The notes beneath the pieces are model-generated. The model saw nothing but the letters and a program-made list of their open reading frames with translations, had not been told where the DNA came from and did not search any database. DNA of 41,996 nucleotides from Actinobacteria bacterium UBA2286 (GTDB lineage Bacteria; Actinomycetota; Coriobacteriia; Anaerosomatales; Anaerosomataceae), in NCBI GenBank assembly GCA_002345925.1, contig DDWM01000038.1, forward strand, positions 570 to 42,565, read 5' to 3'. The position numbers and the translations under genes are program-made. How positions within the stretch are numbered: the stretch's first letter is position 1; the number at the start of each line of letters is the position of its first letter. Of the stretch, positions 25,722 to 32,764 are shown in pieces.

Positions 25722-26570
25722 ATGACTCGTTCCAGACGTGCACTTGCGCTGGCACTCTCGGCAATCATGCTCTTTGCGATCGCCGGCTGCGGAGGCGGCG
25801 AAGAGCCGTCTGTACTCGAGCCCAAGATCACACCGCCGTTGATTGCGTCTGAAGGCGTGCTGCGGGCAGGCGTCGACCTCTCATACCCGCCGTTTGCCGG
25901 CAAGGACAACGGGCAGCAGGTCGGTATCGATATCGATGTAGCGGCTGCCCTTGCCGAGCGACTCGGACTGACGCTTGAGATCATCGATGTGAAGACGACC
26001 GACATTCCGGCTGCACTCAAGGGCAAGCAGATAGACGTCGCACTTGCGGCCATGCCCATCACAGATGCGGTCCTTGCGGGCGTGACGCCCGCCGGCTCCT
26101 ACATCACCGATGGATCCGCATTCTTCTCTGCCGTTGCGAGCGGTACTGACGTACCGGAAGTCTCGGCGGCAAATGTCGGCGGGATGAAGGTCGGCTGCCA
26201 GAAGGAGTCGGCAACGTTCTGGAAGCTCGAATCCGACTACGGAGTCGGTTTCGCCGAGAGCTTCGATTCGCTGCGTGACGCGTTCGACGCACTTGAGGCA
26301 GGGGACATCGACGTGGTCGCGGCGGACGCAGTGGTGGGAGCATACATCTCACGCGATTATGCCGAGGTTCGGTTCACTGGGAACTATGGCTCACCCACGG
26401 CTCTGGGTGTGACCGTCGCGCCCGATTCCGCAGACCTTGAAGCGGCGGTGCGCGAAGCACTCGACGGGCTCTCGTCCGACGGAATCCTGGAGACGATTCG
26501 GACGAAATGGGTAGGCGGTCTCATGTCGCTCGAGGCGTCTGCATCTGCCGAGACGAGCGTCGCTCCTTAG
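25722..26570 (+). CDS. Amino-acid ABC transporter substrate-binding lipoprotein (first)
   Basis: A 282-residue SBP_bac_3-type binding protein, anchored by a lipid. The signal peptide MTRSRRALALALSAIMLFAI ends in the lipobox AIAGC, so Cys is the first mature residue, followed by a Gly-Glu linker. Core motifs: GVLRAGVDLSYPPFAG, VGIDIDVAAALAERLGL, KGKQIDVALAAMPIT, and the second-lobe KVGCQKESATFWKLES and LEAGDIDVVAADAVV. The arginine common after the Ala-x-x-x-Ile-Thr stretch in amino-acid binders is not obvious here, so the ligand may be atypical. ATG 25722 has GGAGGAA at 25711-25717; an in-frame ATG-like codon at 25659 lies in the RNA and is rejected. A strong terminator follows. Confidence 0.88.
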   Translation: MTRSRRALALALSAIMLFAIAGCGGGEEPSVLEPKITPPLIASEGVLRAGVDLSYPPFAGKDNGQQVGIDIDVAAALAERLGLTLEIIDVKTTDIPAALKGKQIDVALAAMPITDAVLAGVTPAGSYITDGSAFFSAVASGTDVPEVSAANVGGMKVGCQKESATFWKLESDYGVGFAESFDSLRDAFDALEAGDIDVVAADAVVGAYISRDYAEVRFTGNYGSPTALGVTVAPDSADLEAAVREALDGLSSDGILETIRTKWVGGLMSLEASASAETSVAP

Positions 26571-26597
26571 TACGTTCAGCTCTCTACGTGCATTGTC

Positions 26598-26630
26598 GAA
26601 GGCCAGCGCATCGCGCTGGCCTTCTTGCAT
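26598..26630 (+). terminator. Intrinsic terminator after the first binding protein
   Basis: Bases 26598-26609 pair perfectly with 26613-26624 (12 bp) around an ATC loop, followed by TTGCAT; the stem itself ends in TTC. It separates the first binding-protein gene from the following transporter operon, which has its own promoter at 26666-26694. Confidence 0.8.
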
Positions 26631-26665
26631 ATCGCGTAGTGGGCGCTGCATACAACAAGCCTACT

Positions 26666-26694
26666 CTGACATTCTATGCGACCTGCGCTATAGT
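26666..26694 (+). promoter_or_regulatory. Sigma-A-type promoter of the ABC transporter operon
   Basis: CTGACA at 26666-26671, a 17-base spacer and TATAGT at 26689-26694; both hexamers match the consensus at five of six positions. The start point would be near 26701, giving a leader of about 55 bases to ATG 26756. Confidence 0.65.
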
Positions 26695-26755
26695 TATACG
26701 ATGTGATGCAGAGGGGGCACGCATCGTGTCCATCGTGTTCATCGAAGGAGGATTC

Positions 26756-27571
26756 ATGTCCAAGAGCAAGAAATGGTTGGCACTTACACTGGCCGCCGCG
26801 CTTGTACTGGCCGTCGCACTGACGGGCTGCTCTGCGAAGACGGAAGAACCCACCAGTGAAACGCCCACCGAGACCATGACACTGAAGACCATCGAGGAAG
26901 GCAAGCTGCTCGTTGGCTCCGACACGGCATTCCCGCCGTTCGAGTCGATGAATGGTGATGTAGCCGAGGGCTTCGACGTCGATCTGATGGGTGCCATTGG
27001 CGAGAAGCTCGGACTCGAGGTTACCTTCCAGACCGAGATTTTCGATACGCTGATCCCGACCCTCAAGGCCGGCGGCAAGTTTGACGTTATCGCCTCCGGT
27101 ATGACCATCAAGCCGGATCGTCAGCTTGAGATCGACTTCACCGATGCGTACTACGACTCTAACCAGTCGCTCGTTATGACGAAGGGTACCGTCTATACCG
27201 GTCCCGAGCAGCTCGCCGGCAAGAAGATCGGCGTGCAGTCCGGTACCACCGGTGAGGCGTGGGCCAAGGAGAACGTCGAAGGCGCAACGCTTGTTCCGTT
27301 CAAGAACGCGACTGACGCGTTTGCGGCGCTACAGGCCGGCAACGTCGACGCTGTCGTGAACGACCTCCCCGTGTCGACCGAGCTCCTCAAGGACGACGAC
27401 CGCGGTATGGAAATCGTCTCGCAGATCCCCACCGGTGAGCAGTACGGTTTCGGTGTTAGCAAGGACAACCCCGAGCTGACCGCAGCCATCAACAAGGCCC
27501 TCAGCGAGCTTAAGGCCGACGGTACGTACAACGAGATCTACCAGAAGTGGTTCGGCATTCTGCCTGAATAG
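26756..27571 (+). CDS. Polar amino-acid ABC transporter substrate-binding lipoprotein (second)
   Basis: A 271-residue SBP_bac_3 protein. Signal peptide SKSKKWLALTLAAALVLAVA with lipobox ALTGC. The mature protein has LLVGSDTAFPPFESMNGD, EGFDVDLMGAIGEKLGLEV, FDTLIPTLKAGGKFDVIASGMTI, then KPDRQLEIDFTDAYYDSNQ with the carboxylate-binding arginine, and KIGVQSGTTGEAWAKEN, all classic for glutamine/arginine/histidine-type binders. ATG 26756 has AAGGAGGA at 26745-26752; the frame is open much further upstream but crosses the terminator and promoter. Much closer to the family consensus than the first binding protein. A hairpin at 27603-27633 separates it from the permease gene. Confidence 0.95.
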   Translation: MSKSKKWLALTLAAALVLAVALTGCSAKTEEPTSETPTETMTLKTIEEGKLLVGSDTAFPPFESMNGDVAEGFDVDLMGAIGEKLGLEVTFQTEIFDTLIPTLKAGGKFDVIASGMTIKPDRQLEIDFTDAYYDSNQSLVMTKGTVYTGPEQLAGKKIGVQSGTTGEAWAKENVEGATLVPFKNATDAFAALQAGNVDAVVNDLPVSTELLKDDDRGMEIVSQIPTGEQYGFGVSKDNPELTAAINKALSELKADGTYNEIYQKWFGILPE

Positions 27572-27602
27572 CTGACTAGCTTCGGCGATAAGTGTATTCT
27601 GC

Positions 27603-27633
27603 GGGGGGACTTCCGAGTAAAGGAGGTCCCCCC
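27603..27633 (+). promoter_or_regulatory. Hairpin presenting the permease ribosome site in its loop
   Basis: GGGGGGAC at 27603-27610 pairs perfectly with GTCCCCCC at 27626-27633. The 15-base loop holds AAGGAG of the Shine-Dalgarno, and the GTG start follows the stem directly at 27634. Such a stem between a binding-protein gene and its permease commonly lowers permease yield and protects the upstream mRNA end. Confidence 0.6.
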
Positions 27634-28992
27634 GTGAATCATCCGGTAGATATAGGGGCACGCATGCGTGAGCTGACTCACAAGTACCGATACAGGTTCT
27701 TTGCGGTGACACTTCTAGTCGTCTTAATGGCTTTGATGCTCGCAACTCAATCGTTTGCGATGACTGCAGCCAAAGTCACCGTCGACCGCGACACCGGGGG
27801 CCAGCTGACACGATTCACATTCGCTGCCACCATGGATGCCGACGAGGTCGTCTCTGAGATCGACTTCCTGTTTCCGAAGGGCTTCGATCCTGAGCAGGCA
27901 TCGGTCAAGGCGACTCTGCTTGACGGCCTGAAGCGCATTCCTGCCGAGTATGCTCACACCATCGATCTCGAGACCGGTGTTGTGAAGGTAACCTTCAGCC
28001 CGCCGATTCCAGCAGGCAGCAATCTGAGCATGCAGATACACAACGTCATGACTCCGATCGCCGGCGGAACCTACGAGCTTCCTGTTGAGTACAGCACCGC
28101 AACCACCGGCACGGTGGGGGAGCGACGTTCGATTGACGGCCTGACCTTCAAGTACGAAACACCTCCTAGGGCGGAGGCATTCTCGCGCTGGCTGGACAAT
28201 CAGGGTTGGGTCAAGTCGTGGAACAAAGTGAAGTTCCTCAACTTGTTCCTGAAGCCGCAGCAGTTCGTGCGTGCGGTGCCGCTTCTGTTCGCCGGATGGC
28301 TGATGTCTCTCGCACTCGTGCTCATTGCCTTCCCGATCTCAATCATCGGCGGGCTTGGCACTGCGTTCATGAAGATGGCGAAGATCCCTCCTGTGCGTTG
28401 GCTTGCCTCGATCTACATCAATGTCATCCGAGGCACGCCGCTCTTCTTGCAGATATTCGTGGTGTTCATCGGGCTTCGCACGATGGGCCTGCGCTTCCCT
28501 GACTTCGTCTCGGCTGTGATCGTGCTCGCGTTCAACTCGTCGGCATATCTTGCCGAGATCTTCCGAGCGGGCATCCAGTCTATTTCTAAGGGGCAGTTTG
28601 AGGCCGCCTCGTCTCTCGGGATGACGTACTGGCAGGCGATGCGGTATGTCATCATTCCGCAGACCGTTCGCCGAGTACTCCCGACGATGACCTCTGAGTT
28701 CATCTTGCTCTTCAAAGACACGGCGCTATTCGCTGCAGTCGGCATCTTCGAGTTGATGCTGAGGTCGCAGAACTTCGTGGCCAGGTCAGGGAACCTTACG
28801 GCGTACGTCGTGGCCGCCCTTTACTACCTGGTCATCACGATTCCGCTCATCAATCTGGTCGGACGTCTGGAGCGGAAACTGGCCCAGTCTGAGCATGGGA
28901 TCGTTGTTGCTCCATCGACCCGGCGGAGTCGCCGCACGCCTGACCTGAGCTCTAAGCCCGATCAAGCCGCCACAACGCCAGGATCGAGGTGA
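27634..28992 (+). CDS. Amino-acid ABC transporter permease with an N-terminal extracytoplasmic domain
   Basis: A 452-residue protein, about twice the usual 215-250 of HisM/GlnP permeases. Residues 20-45 form a membrane or signal segment (FFAVTLLVVLMALMLATQSFA). Residues about 46-185 are a predicted extracytoplasmic beta-rich domain with LTRFTFAATMDADEVVSEI, ETGVVKVTFSPPIPAGSNL and GGTYELPVEYSTATTG. From about 210 the normal permease begins: five membrane segments, the NVIRGTPLFLQIFVVFIGL motif and the EAA loop EAASSLGMTYWQAMRYVIIP near residue 323, which contacts the ATPase. GTG 27634 has AAGGAGG seven bases upstream. The 50-residue hydrophilic C-terminal tail is Arg/Ser/Pro-rich. The beta domain loosely resembles the secreted DUF2808 layout; this is an impression only. 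Confidence 0.88.
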   Translation: MNHPVDIGARMRELTHKYRYRFFAVTLLVVLMALMLATQSFAMTAAKVTVDRDTGGQLTRFTFAATMDADEVVSEIDFLFPKGFDPEQASVKATLLDGLKRIPAEYAHTIDLETGVVKVTFSPPIPAGSNLSMQIHNVMTPIAGGTYELPVEYSTATTGTVGERRSIDGLTFKYETPPRAEAFSRWLDNQGWVKSWNKVKFLNLFLKPQQFVRAVPLLFAGWLMSLALVLIAFPISIIGGLGTAFMKMAKIPPVRWLASIYINVIRGTPLFLQIFVVFIGLRTMGLRFPDFVSAVIVLAFNSSAYLAEIFRAGIQSISKGQFEAASSLGMTYWQAMRYVIIPQTVRRVLPTMTSEFILLFKDTALFAAVGIFELMLRSQNFVARSGNLTAYVVAALYYLVITIPLINLVGRLERKLAQSEHGIVVAPSTRRSRRTPDLSSKPDQAATTPGSR

Positions 28993-29732
28993 GCGCCGTG
29001 ACTAAGCCGGTCGTTCGTATAGTCAATCTCCACAAGTCTTTTGGCGCTCTTGAGGTGCTGCAGGGTGTTGATCTGGAAGTACAGCGTGGTGAAGTGGTAG
29101 TCATTCTTGGACCGAGCGGTTCAGGCAAGTCGACTATGCTGCGCTGCGTGAATCACCTTGAAGTGCCAACAAGCGGCGAGGTGTGGCTCGAGGACGTGCA
29201 GATTAATGCTAAGGGCGCGAACGTCAACAAGGTTCGCGAGCATATCGGCATGGTATTCCAGAGCTTCAACCTGTTCCCGCACCTCACCGCAAAGGGAAAC
29301 GTGATGCTCGCCCAGCGCAAGGTGCTCGGCCGCAGCCCGGAAGAGGCGCTTCGTATCGCAGATGAGCAGCTGGCGAAGGTCGGCCTGTCCGACCGCGCTG
29401 ACCACTACCCGTCACAACTCTCGGGTGGTCAGCAGCAGCGCGTTGCAATCGCGCGTGCGCTGGCTATGGATCCGATCGTCATGCTCTTTGACGAGGTGAC
29501 GTCGGCGCTCGACCCTGAATTGGTGAGAGACGTCCTTGAGGTCATGAAGGAACTCGCCAGGGGAGGCATGACAATGCTCGTGGTGACGCACGAGATGGGC
29601 TTCGCTCGTGACGTCGGCACCAGGGCTGTATTCATGGACGGCGGCGTCATCGTCGAGCAGGGTACGCCCGATCAGGTATTCGATCACCCCCAGAACGAAC
29701 GTACCAAGGATTTCCTCGGCCATATCAGTTAG
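28989..29732 (+). CDS. Polar amino-acid ABC transporter ATP-binding protein
   Basis: A 247-residue ATPase of the GlnQ/HisP type energising the upstream permease. Walker A GPSGSGKST, Q-loop GMVFQSFNLFPH, signature LSGGQQQR, Walker B IVMLFDEVTSALDPE and the switch histidine in VVTHEMGFA are all intact. The GTG at 28989 overlaps the permease stop (GTGA), indicating translational coupling. An in-frame GTG at 28998 with GAGGTG six bases before it is an equally likely start and would shorten the protein by three residues. Operon order is binding protein, permease, ATPase, followed by a terminator. Confidence 0.95.
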   Translation: MSAVTKPVVRIVNLHKSFGALEVLQGVDLEVQRGEVVVILGPSGSGKSTMLRCVNHLEVPTSGEVWLEDVQINAKGANVNKVREHIGMVFQSFNLFPHLTAKGNVMLAQRKVLGRSPEEALRIADEQLAKVGLSDRADHYPSQLSGGQQQRVAIARALAMDPIVMLFDEVTSALDPELVRDVLEVMKELARGGMTMLVVTHEMGFARDVGTRAVFMDGGVIVEQGTPDQVFDHPQNERTKDFLGHIS

Positions 29733-29748
29733 CCTAAGCCGGAATACT

Positions 29749-29795
29749 TACCCGCGATGTGCCGCTTGCGGCGACGCGTCGCGGGTATGTTCTTG
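29749..29795 (+). terminator. Nested hairpin between the ABC operon and hpf
   Basis: TACCCGCGA at 29749-29757 pairs perfectly with TCGCGGGTA at 29779-29787; inside, GCCG-CTTG-CGGC at 29761-29772 forms a second stem. TGTTCTTGT follows. It is most simply the terminator of the ABC operon. Because it lies 38 bases before hpf it could also act in the hpf leader. Confidence 0.6.
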
Positions 29796-29824
29796 TATGT
29801 CAGGACCAAACAGGGAGGCCTACG

Positions 29825-30358
29825 ATGAAGATGATCATCAAAGGACGGCACATGGAAGTCACCCCGGCACTCCGGGCCTATGCCGAGGAGAAGATCGGCC
29901 GTGTAGCCAAGATTCTCGACAGCATGATCATGAGTGCAGAAGTTGAGTTGTTTACCGAGCGGAACCCCTCTATCGAGAACGGTCAAGTCGCGGAAGTGAC
30001 TGTCTACACCAAGGGGCACGTTATCCGCGCGAAGGAAGCATCGCCAGACATGTACGCAGCCATCGACCTTGTCTCTGAGAAGCTGGAGCGCCAGGTTCGC
30101 AAGTTCAAGACAAAGGTATTTGATCGCCACAAGTATGCTGGCGCCATGCCTCCGGTTGCGGTCCTGCCGCTCGAAACAGAGCCTGGTATCGTCAAGAAGA
30201 AGGCTCTTGAGCTCAAGCCGATGTCCGCCGAAGAAGCGATTCTCCAGCTTGAGCTTCTCGGCCACGATTTCTTCGTCTTCTCCGCTGCCGAGACGGGCGC
30301 TGTGAATGTCCTTTACCGTCGCCAAGATGGGGATTACGGACTGATTGAGCCCAAATAA
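29825..30358 (+). CDS. hpf: Ribosome hibernation promoting factor, long form (RaiA/YfiA family)
   Basis: A 177-residue S30AE protein. The N-terminal domain (about 1-100) begins MKMIIKGRHMEVTPALRAYAEEKIGRV and ends with a basic helix LERQVRKFKTKVFDRHK, which binds in the 30S decoding region. The C-terminal domain (about 120-177) contains KPMSAEEAILQLELLGHDFFVF and NVLYRRQDGDYGLIEP, the dimerisation module that makes 100S ribosomes. This is the long form of Firmicutes and Actinobacteria. ATG 29825 has GGGAGG six bases upstream. Usually a neighbour of comF and secA; both are present but several kb away. Probably stress- or stationary-phase-controlled, though no specific element can be assigned. 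A strong terminator follows. Confidence 0.95.
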   Translation: MKMIIKGRHMEVTPALRAYAEEKIGRVAKILDSMIMSAEVELFTERNPSIENGQVAEVTVYTKGHVIRAKEASPDMYAAIDLVSEKLERQVRKFKTKVFDRHKYAGAMPPVAVLPLETEPGIVKKKALELKPMSAEEAILQLELLGHDFFVFSAAETGAVNVLYRRQDGDYGLIEPK

Positions 30359-30386
30359 TCAGTACAACGCATACTAGGAATATGAC

Positions 30387-30417
30387 AAGGGAGGCGGAAA
30401 CGCCTCCCTTTCACTTT
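30387..30417 (+). terminator. Strong intrinsic terminator after hpf
   Basis: AAGGGAGGCG at 30387-30396 pairs perfectly with CGCCTCCCTT at 30401-30410 around a GAAA tetraloop, followed by TCACTTT. The A-rich 5' flank and T-rich 3' flank make this one of the clearest terminators in the window. Confidence 0.85.
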
Positions 30418-30449
30418 GTAACTGGCAGTAGCAAGCGGCCTGATTTCAG

Positions 30450-30479
30450 TTGACACGCAGTAAAACCGCAGACTATCGT
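30450..30479 (+). promoter_or_regulatory. Promoter with consensus -35 for the 30560 gene
   Basis: TTGACA at 30450-30455 is a perfect -35. TATCGT at 30474-30479 follows after an 18-base spacer. The start point would be near 30486, leaving a 74-base leader. Lying just after the hpf terminator, it begins a new transcript. Confidence 0.6.
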
Positions 30480-30559
30480 TGAGCATGATATCCATGAGCG
30501 GGCCGCAAACGTTCCACAGTCGAAGTCGAGTTGGACCAACACAACGCAGGGGGTCCCGA

Positions 30560-31219
30560 GTGGAGAACACCGCATCACTAGCGGTTATCGCTGAGATTGA
30601 GGAAGCTCTCTCTCAGGTCGCAGAGATCAAGGCTGCGCGCGTGGTCGCATCTTCCGATGGACTCATCGAGGAGATTCACGTGCTGGCTCTGCCGACAAAG
30701 TCGCCTAAGCAGCTGGTTCGAGACATCGAATCCACGATCATCGCTTCGTTCGGCATCGCGATCGATCACAAGATCATCTCCATCGCGCAGCTTGGCCCGG
30801 ATGCACTCCCAAAGCAGGAGTCCAATATCCACCCCCGTGCGCGTATTCACGCCATCAATGCGGAAGTCTCCGGCACTCAGGCCAATAGCACTGTCACACT
30901 CGAGTTGGAGGGCGACATCTATACCGGGACTGCGTCGGGGCCAGCTAGTCAGACTGGCCGGAAGCGACTGGTGGCGCAGGCCACGCTCAACGCCGTTGAG
31001 CAGTATCTGCACGGAAGCATGAGTTTCGCGCTCGAGGACGTTGAAGTAGTTCGGCTTGGCCGAGAATCGGTGGCAGTGTCGTGCATCGTTCTCGTGACAT
31101 CACTGGGAGAGCAGGCGTTCTCAGGTTCAGCGCTGGTGCGACAGAACGAGAAGGACTCAATCGTCAGGGCGACGCTGAATGCGATCAATCGACGGATGGG
31201 CTTCTTGACAACCACATAG
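30560..31219 (+). CDS. Conserved-looking two-domain hypothetical protein
   Basis: I cannot name a family. The 219-residue protein has no signal or membrane segment. Residues 1-80 form an alpha/beta unit with SLAVIAEIEEALSQVAEIKA and the phrase SPKQLVRDIESTIIASFGI, suggesting a small ferredoxin-like fold. Residues about 95-219 are a second alpha/beta unit with VTLELEGDIYTGTASGPA, then a helix RKRLVAQATLNAVEQYL, then a second set of strands and a closing helix VRATLNAINRRM. That pattern faintly recalls LeuA-type regulatory domains. GTG 30560 with AGGGGG six bases upstream is chosen; a TTG at 30479 lies within the promoter. It comes between hpf and the peptide gene; its role there is unknown. 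Confidence 0.75.
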   Translation: MENTASLAVIAEIEEALSQVAEIKAARVVASSDGLIEEIHVLALPTKSPKQLVRDIESTIIASFGIAIDHKIISIAQLGPDALPKQESNIHPRARIHAINAEVSGTQANSTVTLELEGDIYTGTASGPASQTGRKRLVAQATLNAVEQYLHGSMSFALEDVEVVRLGRESVAVSCIVLVTSLGEQAFSGSALVRQNEKDSIVRATLNAINRRMGFLTTT

Positions 31220-31260
31220 CTTCCAAGTTTGGGCCAACGCCGTGAGAATCGGTTTGAACA

Positions 31261-31356
31261 CTGTCAGCAACAACTATTAGCGGAGCGGACAGCGTTCTTC
31301 CATTACTAGCGGAATGGGAGAAGACCCAGAAATTTACCTGTGAAGGGGGTCTTCTC
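31261..31356 (+). promoter_or_regulatory. Switch-like leader with alternative hairpins before the small peptide gene
   Basis: Three stems can form. Stem 1: CTGTC 31261-31265 with GACAG 31288-31292. Stem 2: TTCTTCCATT 31295-31304 with AATGGGAGAA 31313-31322 (10 bp, one G-U). Stem 3: GAGAAGACCC 31318-31327 with GGGTCTTCTC 31347-31356 (10 bp perfect). Stems 2 and 3 share bases 31318-31322 and exclude each other. Stem 3 buries the Shine-Dalgarno AAGGGGG (31343-31349) of the gene at 31360. The loops of stems 1 and 2 both display TAGCGGA (31278-31284 and starting at 31307). No promoter is clear in 31220-31260. Confidence 0.55.
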
Positions 31357-31359
31357 ACT

Positions 31360-31434
31360 ATGAAGAGAATCATTTTCATGCTCAGCTCTCTTGCCGCGCT
31401 CGTCCTGGGCGGCGGCGCCTGGTTCCGCGCATAA
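31360..31434 (+). CDS. Small hydrophobic peptide, 24 residues
   Basis: A short frame from ATG 31360 to TAA 31432-31434. The peptide starts MKRIIFMLSSLAALVLGGG and ends AWFRA: two basic residues, a hydrophobic core of about 14 residues, a Gly-Gly-Gly-Ala stretch that would suit signal peptidase, and an aromatic tail. AAGGGGG lies about 10 bases before the ATG but is held in a 10-bp stem. It could be a secreted signal peptide precursor, a membrane micropeptide or a leader peptide for the HD-GYP gene 67 bases downstream. I recognise no family. The evidence for translation is the RBS, the non-random composition and the position before the membrane HD pair. Confidence 0.55.
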   Translation: MKRIIFMLSSLAALVLGGGAWFRA

Positions 31435-31501
31435 CAAGGCATTGTCACTGCGGCGTTGGCCCGTCTACTTGATTCAGTTTTCCCACAATTGAAGGTTGCG
31501 C

Positions 31502-32764
31502 ATGAAGCTGAGGTCTTACTACTTTGCTACAGTCGTTGCCGCTGTCCTAGCGTTTGGATGGTTGGCTCAAACAACCCCGGTACGAGACTGGAAATCGGTC
31601 CTCGTGCTTGGGGCGTTTGCCTTCTTGGCAGAGACCCTGGCTTTTCAGCTTCCGCTCTCGGGTTCAGTTTCGCTGGGCTTTGCCCTCGGTTTTGCCGCAC
31701 TTCTCTACGACGGGCCGGTGGCCGCCTCCCTGGTTGCCCTCGTTGGCAGCGTGTCCATTCAGGACGTGCGGGATCACCGTCCGGTCGACGTTCAGTTGTT
31801 CAATAGCGCTCAGCTGGTCCTGTCCATCCTCGCGGCGTCTGGCGTCTTCTTGTGGCTGGGGGGATTGCCACTGGCGTGGGCCGCCGATCAGGGCTTCGTG
31901 AGCGCCGCAGCGCTAAGTCTTGGCGCTGCGCTGCTAGCGGCCACGGCTTTCTTTCTGGTGAACATCGCGCTTGTTGGGGAGGCGCTCGCTCTTCGTGCGG
32001 AACTCCCTCTCGCGCAAGTCCTGCGTGAGCAGAGTTTTGTCTCTTACTGGATCAGCTTTCTAACGTTGGCGCTATTGGGCTTTGTGCTGGCCCGGGTGGT
32101 TGACTCGGCTGGATGGGTCGGCGCAGTTCTGCTGGCCGCACCGTTCGTCATCGCTCGAAAGACATTCAGGGTGTATCTCGAGCTCTCAGCGGCCTACGCG
32201 GACACTGTTCGATCGCTCGTTCAGGCACTGGAGGCAAAGGACCCATACACTCGTGGTCATTCGGAGAGAGTGGCTGAGTACGCGAAAGCCATCGCGGGTG
32301 GACTAGGCCTTTCAGTTGCTCAGATCGAGAGAGTTGAAATAGCTGCCTTGCTTCATGATGTGGGGAAAATTGGGATTCCCGAGGCGACTCTGAGCAAAGC
32401 AGGACCGCTCACTGCTGAGGAGTACGCCGAGATTCGCGAACACCCCGCAAAGGGAGCCAGCGTTCTGCTCGAAGTCGAGTTCTTGGCCGAAGCCGCATCG
32501 ACTGTTGCTGCCCATCATGAGCGGATGGACGGCACGGGATATCCGATGCGGCTGTCAGCTGATGATATTCCCCTGGACGCGCGCATTCTTGCTGTTGCGG
32601 ACGCCTACGATGCAATGACATCATCTCGACCCTACAGGGCTGCGCTAAGACATGAGTCTGCGGTCCAGGAGCTCGTGGCTGTGGCGGGTACTCAGCTGGA
32701 CCGACTGGCCGTTGACGCACTTCTGAGCCACCTCCAGTCACGCGGAGCAGTGCAGGAATCATGA
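31502..32764 (+). CDS. Membrane HD-GYP phosphodiesterase (probable c-di-GMP hydrolase)
   Basis: A 420-residue protein. Residues 1-215 hold about seven hydrophobic segments (YYFATVVAAVLAFGWL, VLVLGAFAFLAETLAF, LGFALGFAALLYDGPVAASL and more), forming a membrane sensor-like region without a known ligand. The cytoplasmic C-terminal half is a complete HD-GYP domain: TRGHSERVAEYAKAIA, the HD pair H285-D286 in ALLHDVGKIGIP, EIREHPAKG, and H338-H339-E340 to Y347-P348 (HHERMDGTGYP), then DARILAVADAYDAMTSSRPYR. All metal and GYP residues are present, so c-di-GMP hydrolysis is expected. ATG 31502 has GAAGG six bases upstream (a TTG at 31496 is in frame). It overlaps the next gene by ATGA. Codon use is less GC-rich at third positions than secA. 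Confidence 0.9.
   Translation: MKLRSYYFATVVAAVLAFGWLAQTTPVRDWKSVLVLGAFAFLAETLAFQLPLSGSVSLGFALGFAALLYDGPVAASLVALVGSVSIQDVRDHRPVDVQLFNSAQLVLSILAASGVFLWLGGLPLAWAADQGFVSAAALSLGAALLAATAFFLVNIALVGEALALRAELPLAQVLREQSFVSYWISFLTLALLGFVLARVVDSAGWVGAVLLAAPFVIARKTFRVYLELSAAYADTVRSLVQALEAKDPYTRGHSERVAEYAKAIAGGLGLSVAQIERVEIAALLHDVGKIGIPEATLSKAGPLTAEEYAEIREHPAKGASVLLEVEFLAEAASTVAAHHERMDGTGYPMRLSADDIPLDARILAVADAYDAMTSSRPYRAALRHESAVQELVAVAGTQLDRLAVDALLSHLQSRGAVQES

Noticed and set aside
26507..26755. In-frame upstream extension of the second binding protein
   Set aside because: It crosses the terminator at 26598-26630 and the promoter at 26666-26694; the signal peptide with AAGGAGGA starts at 26756.
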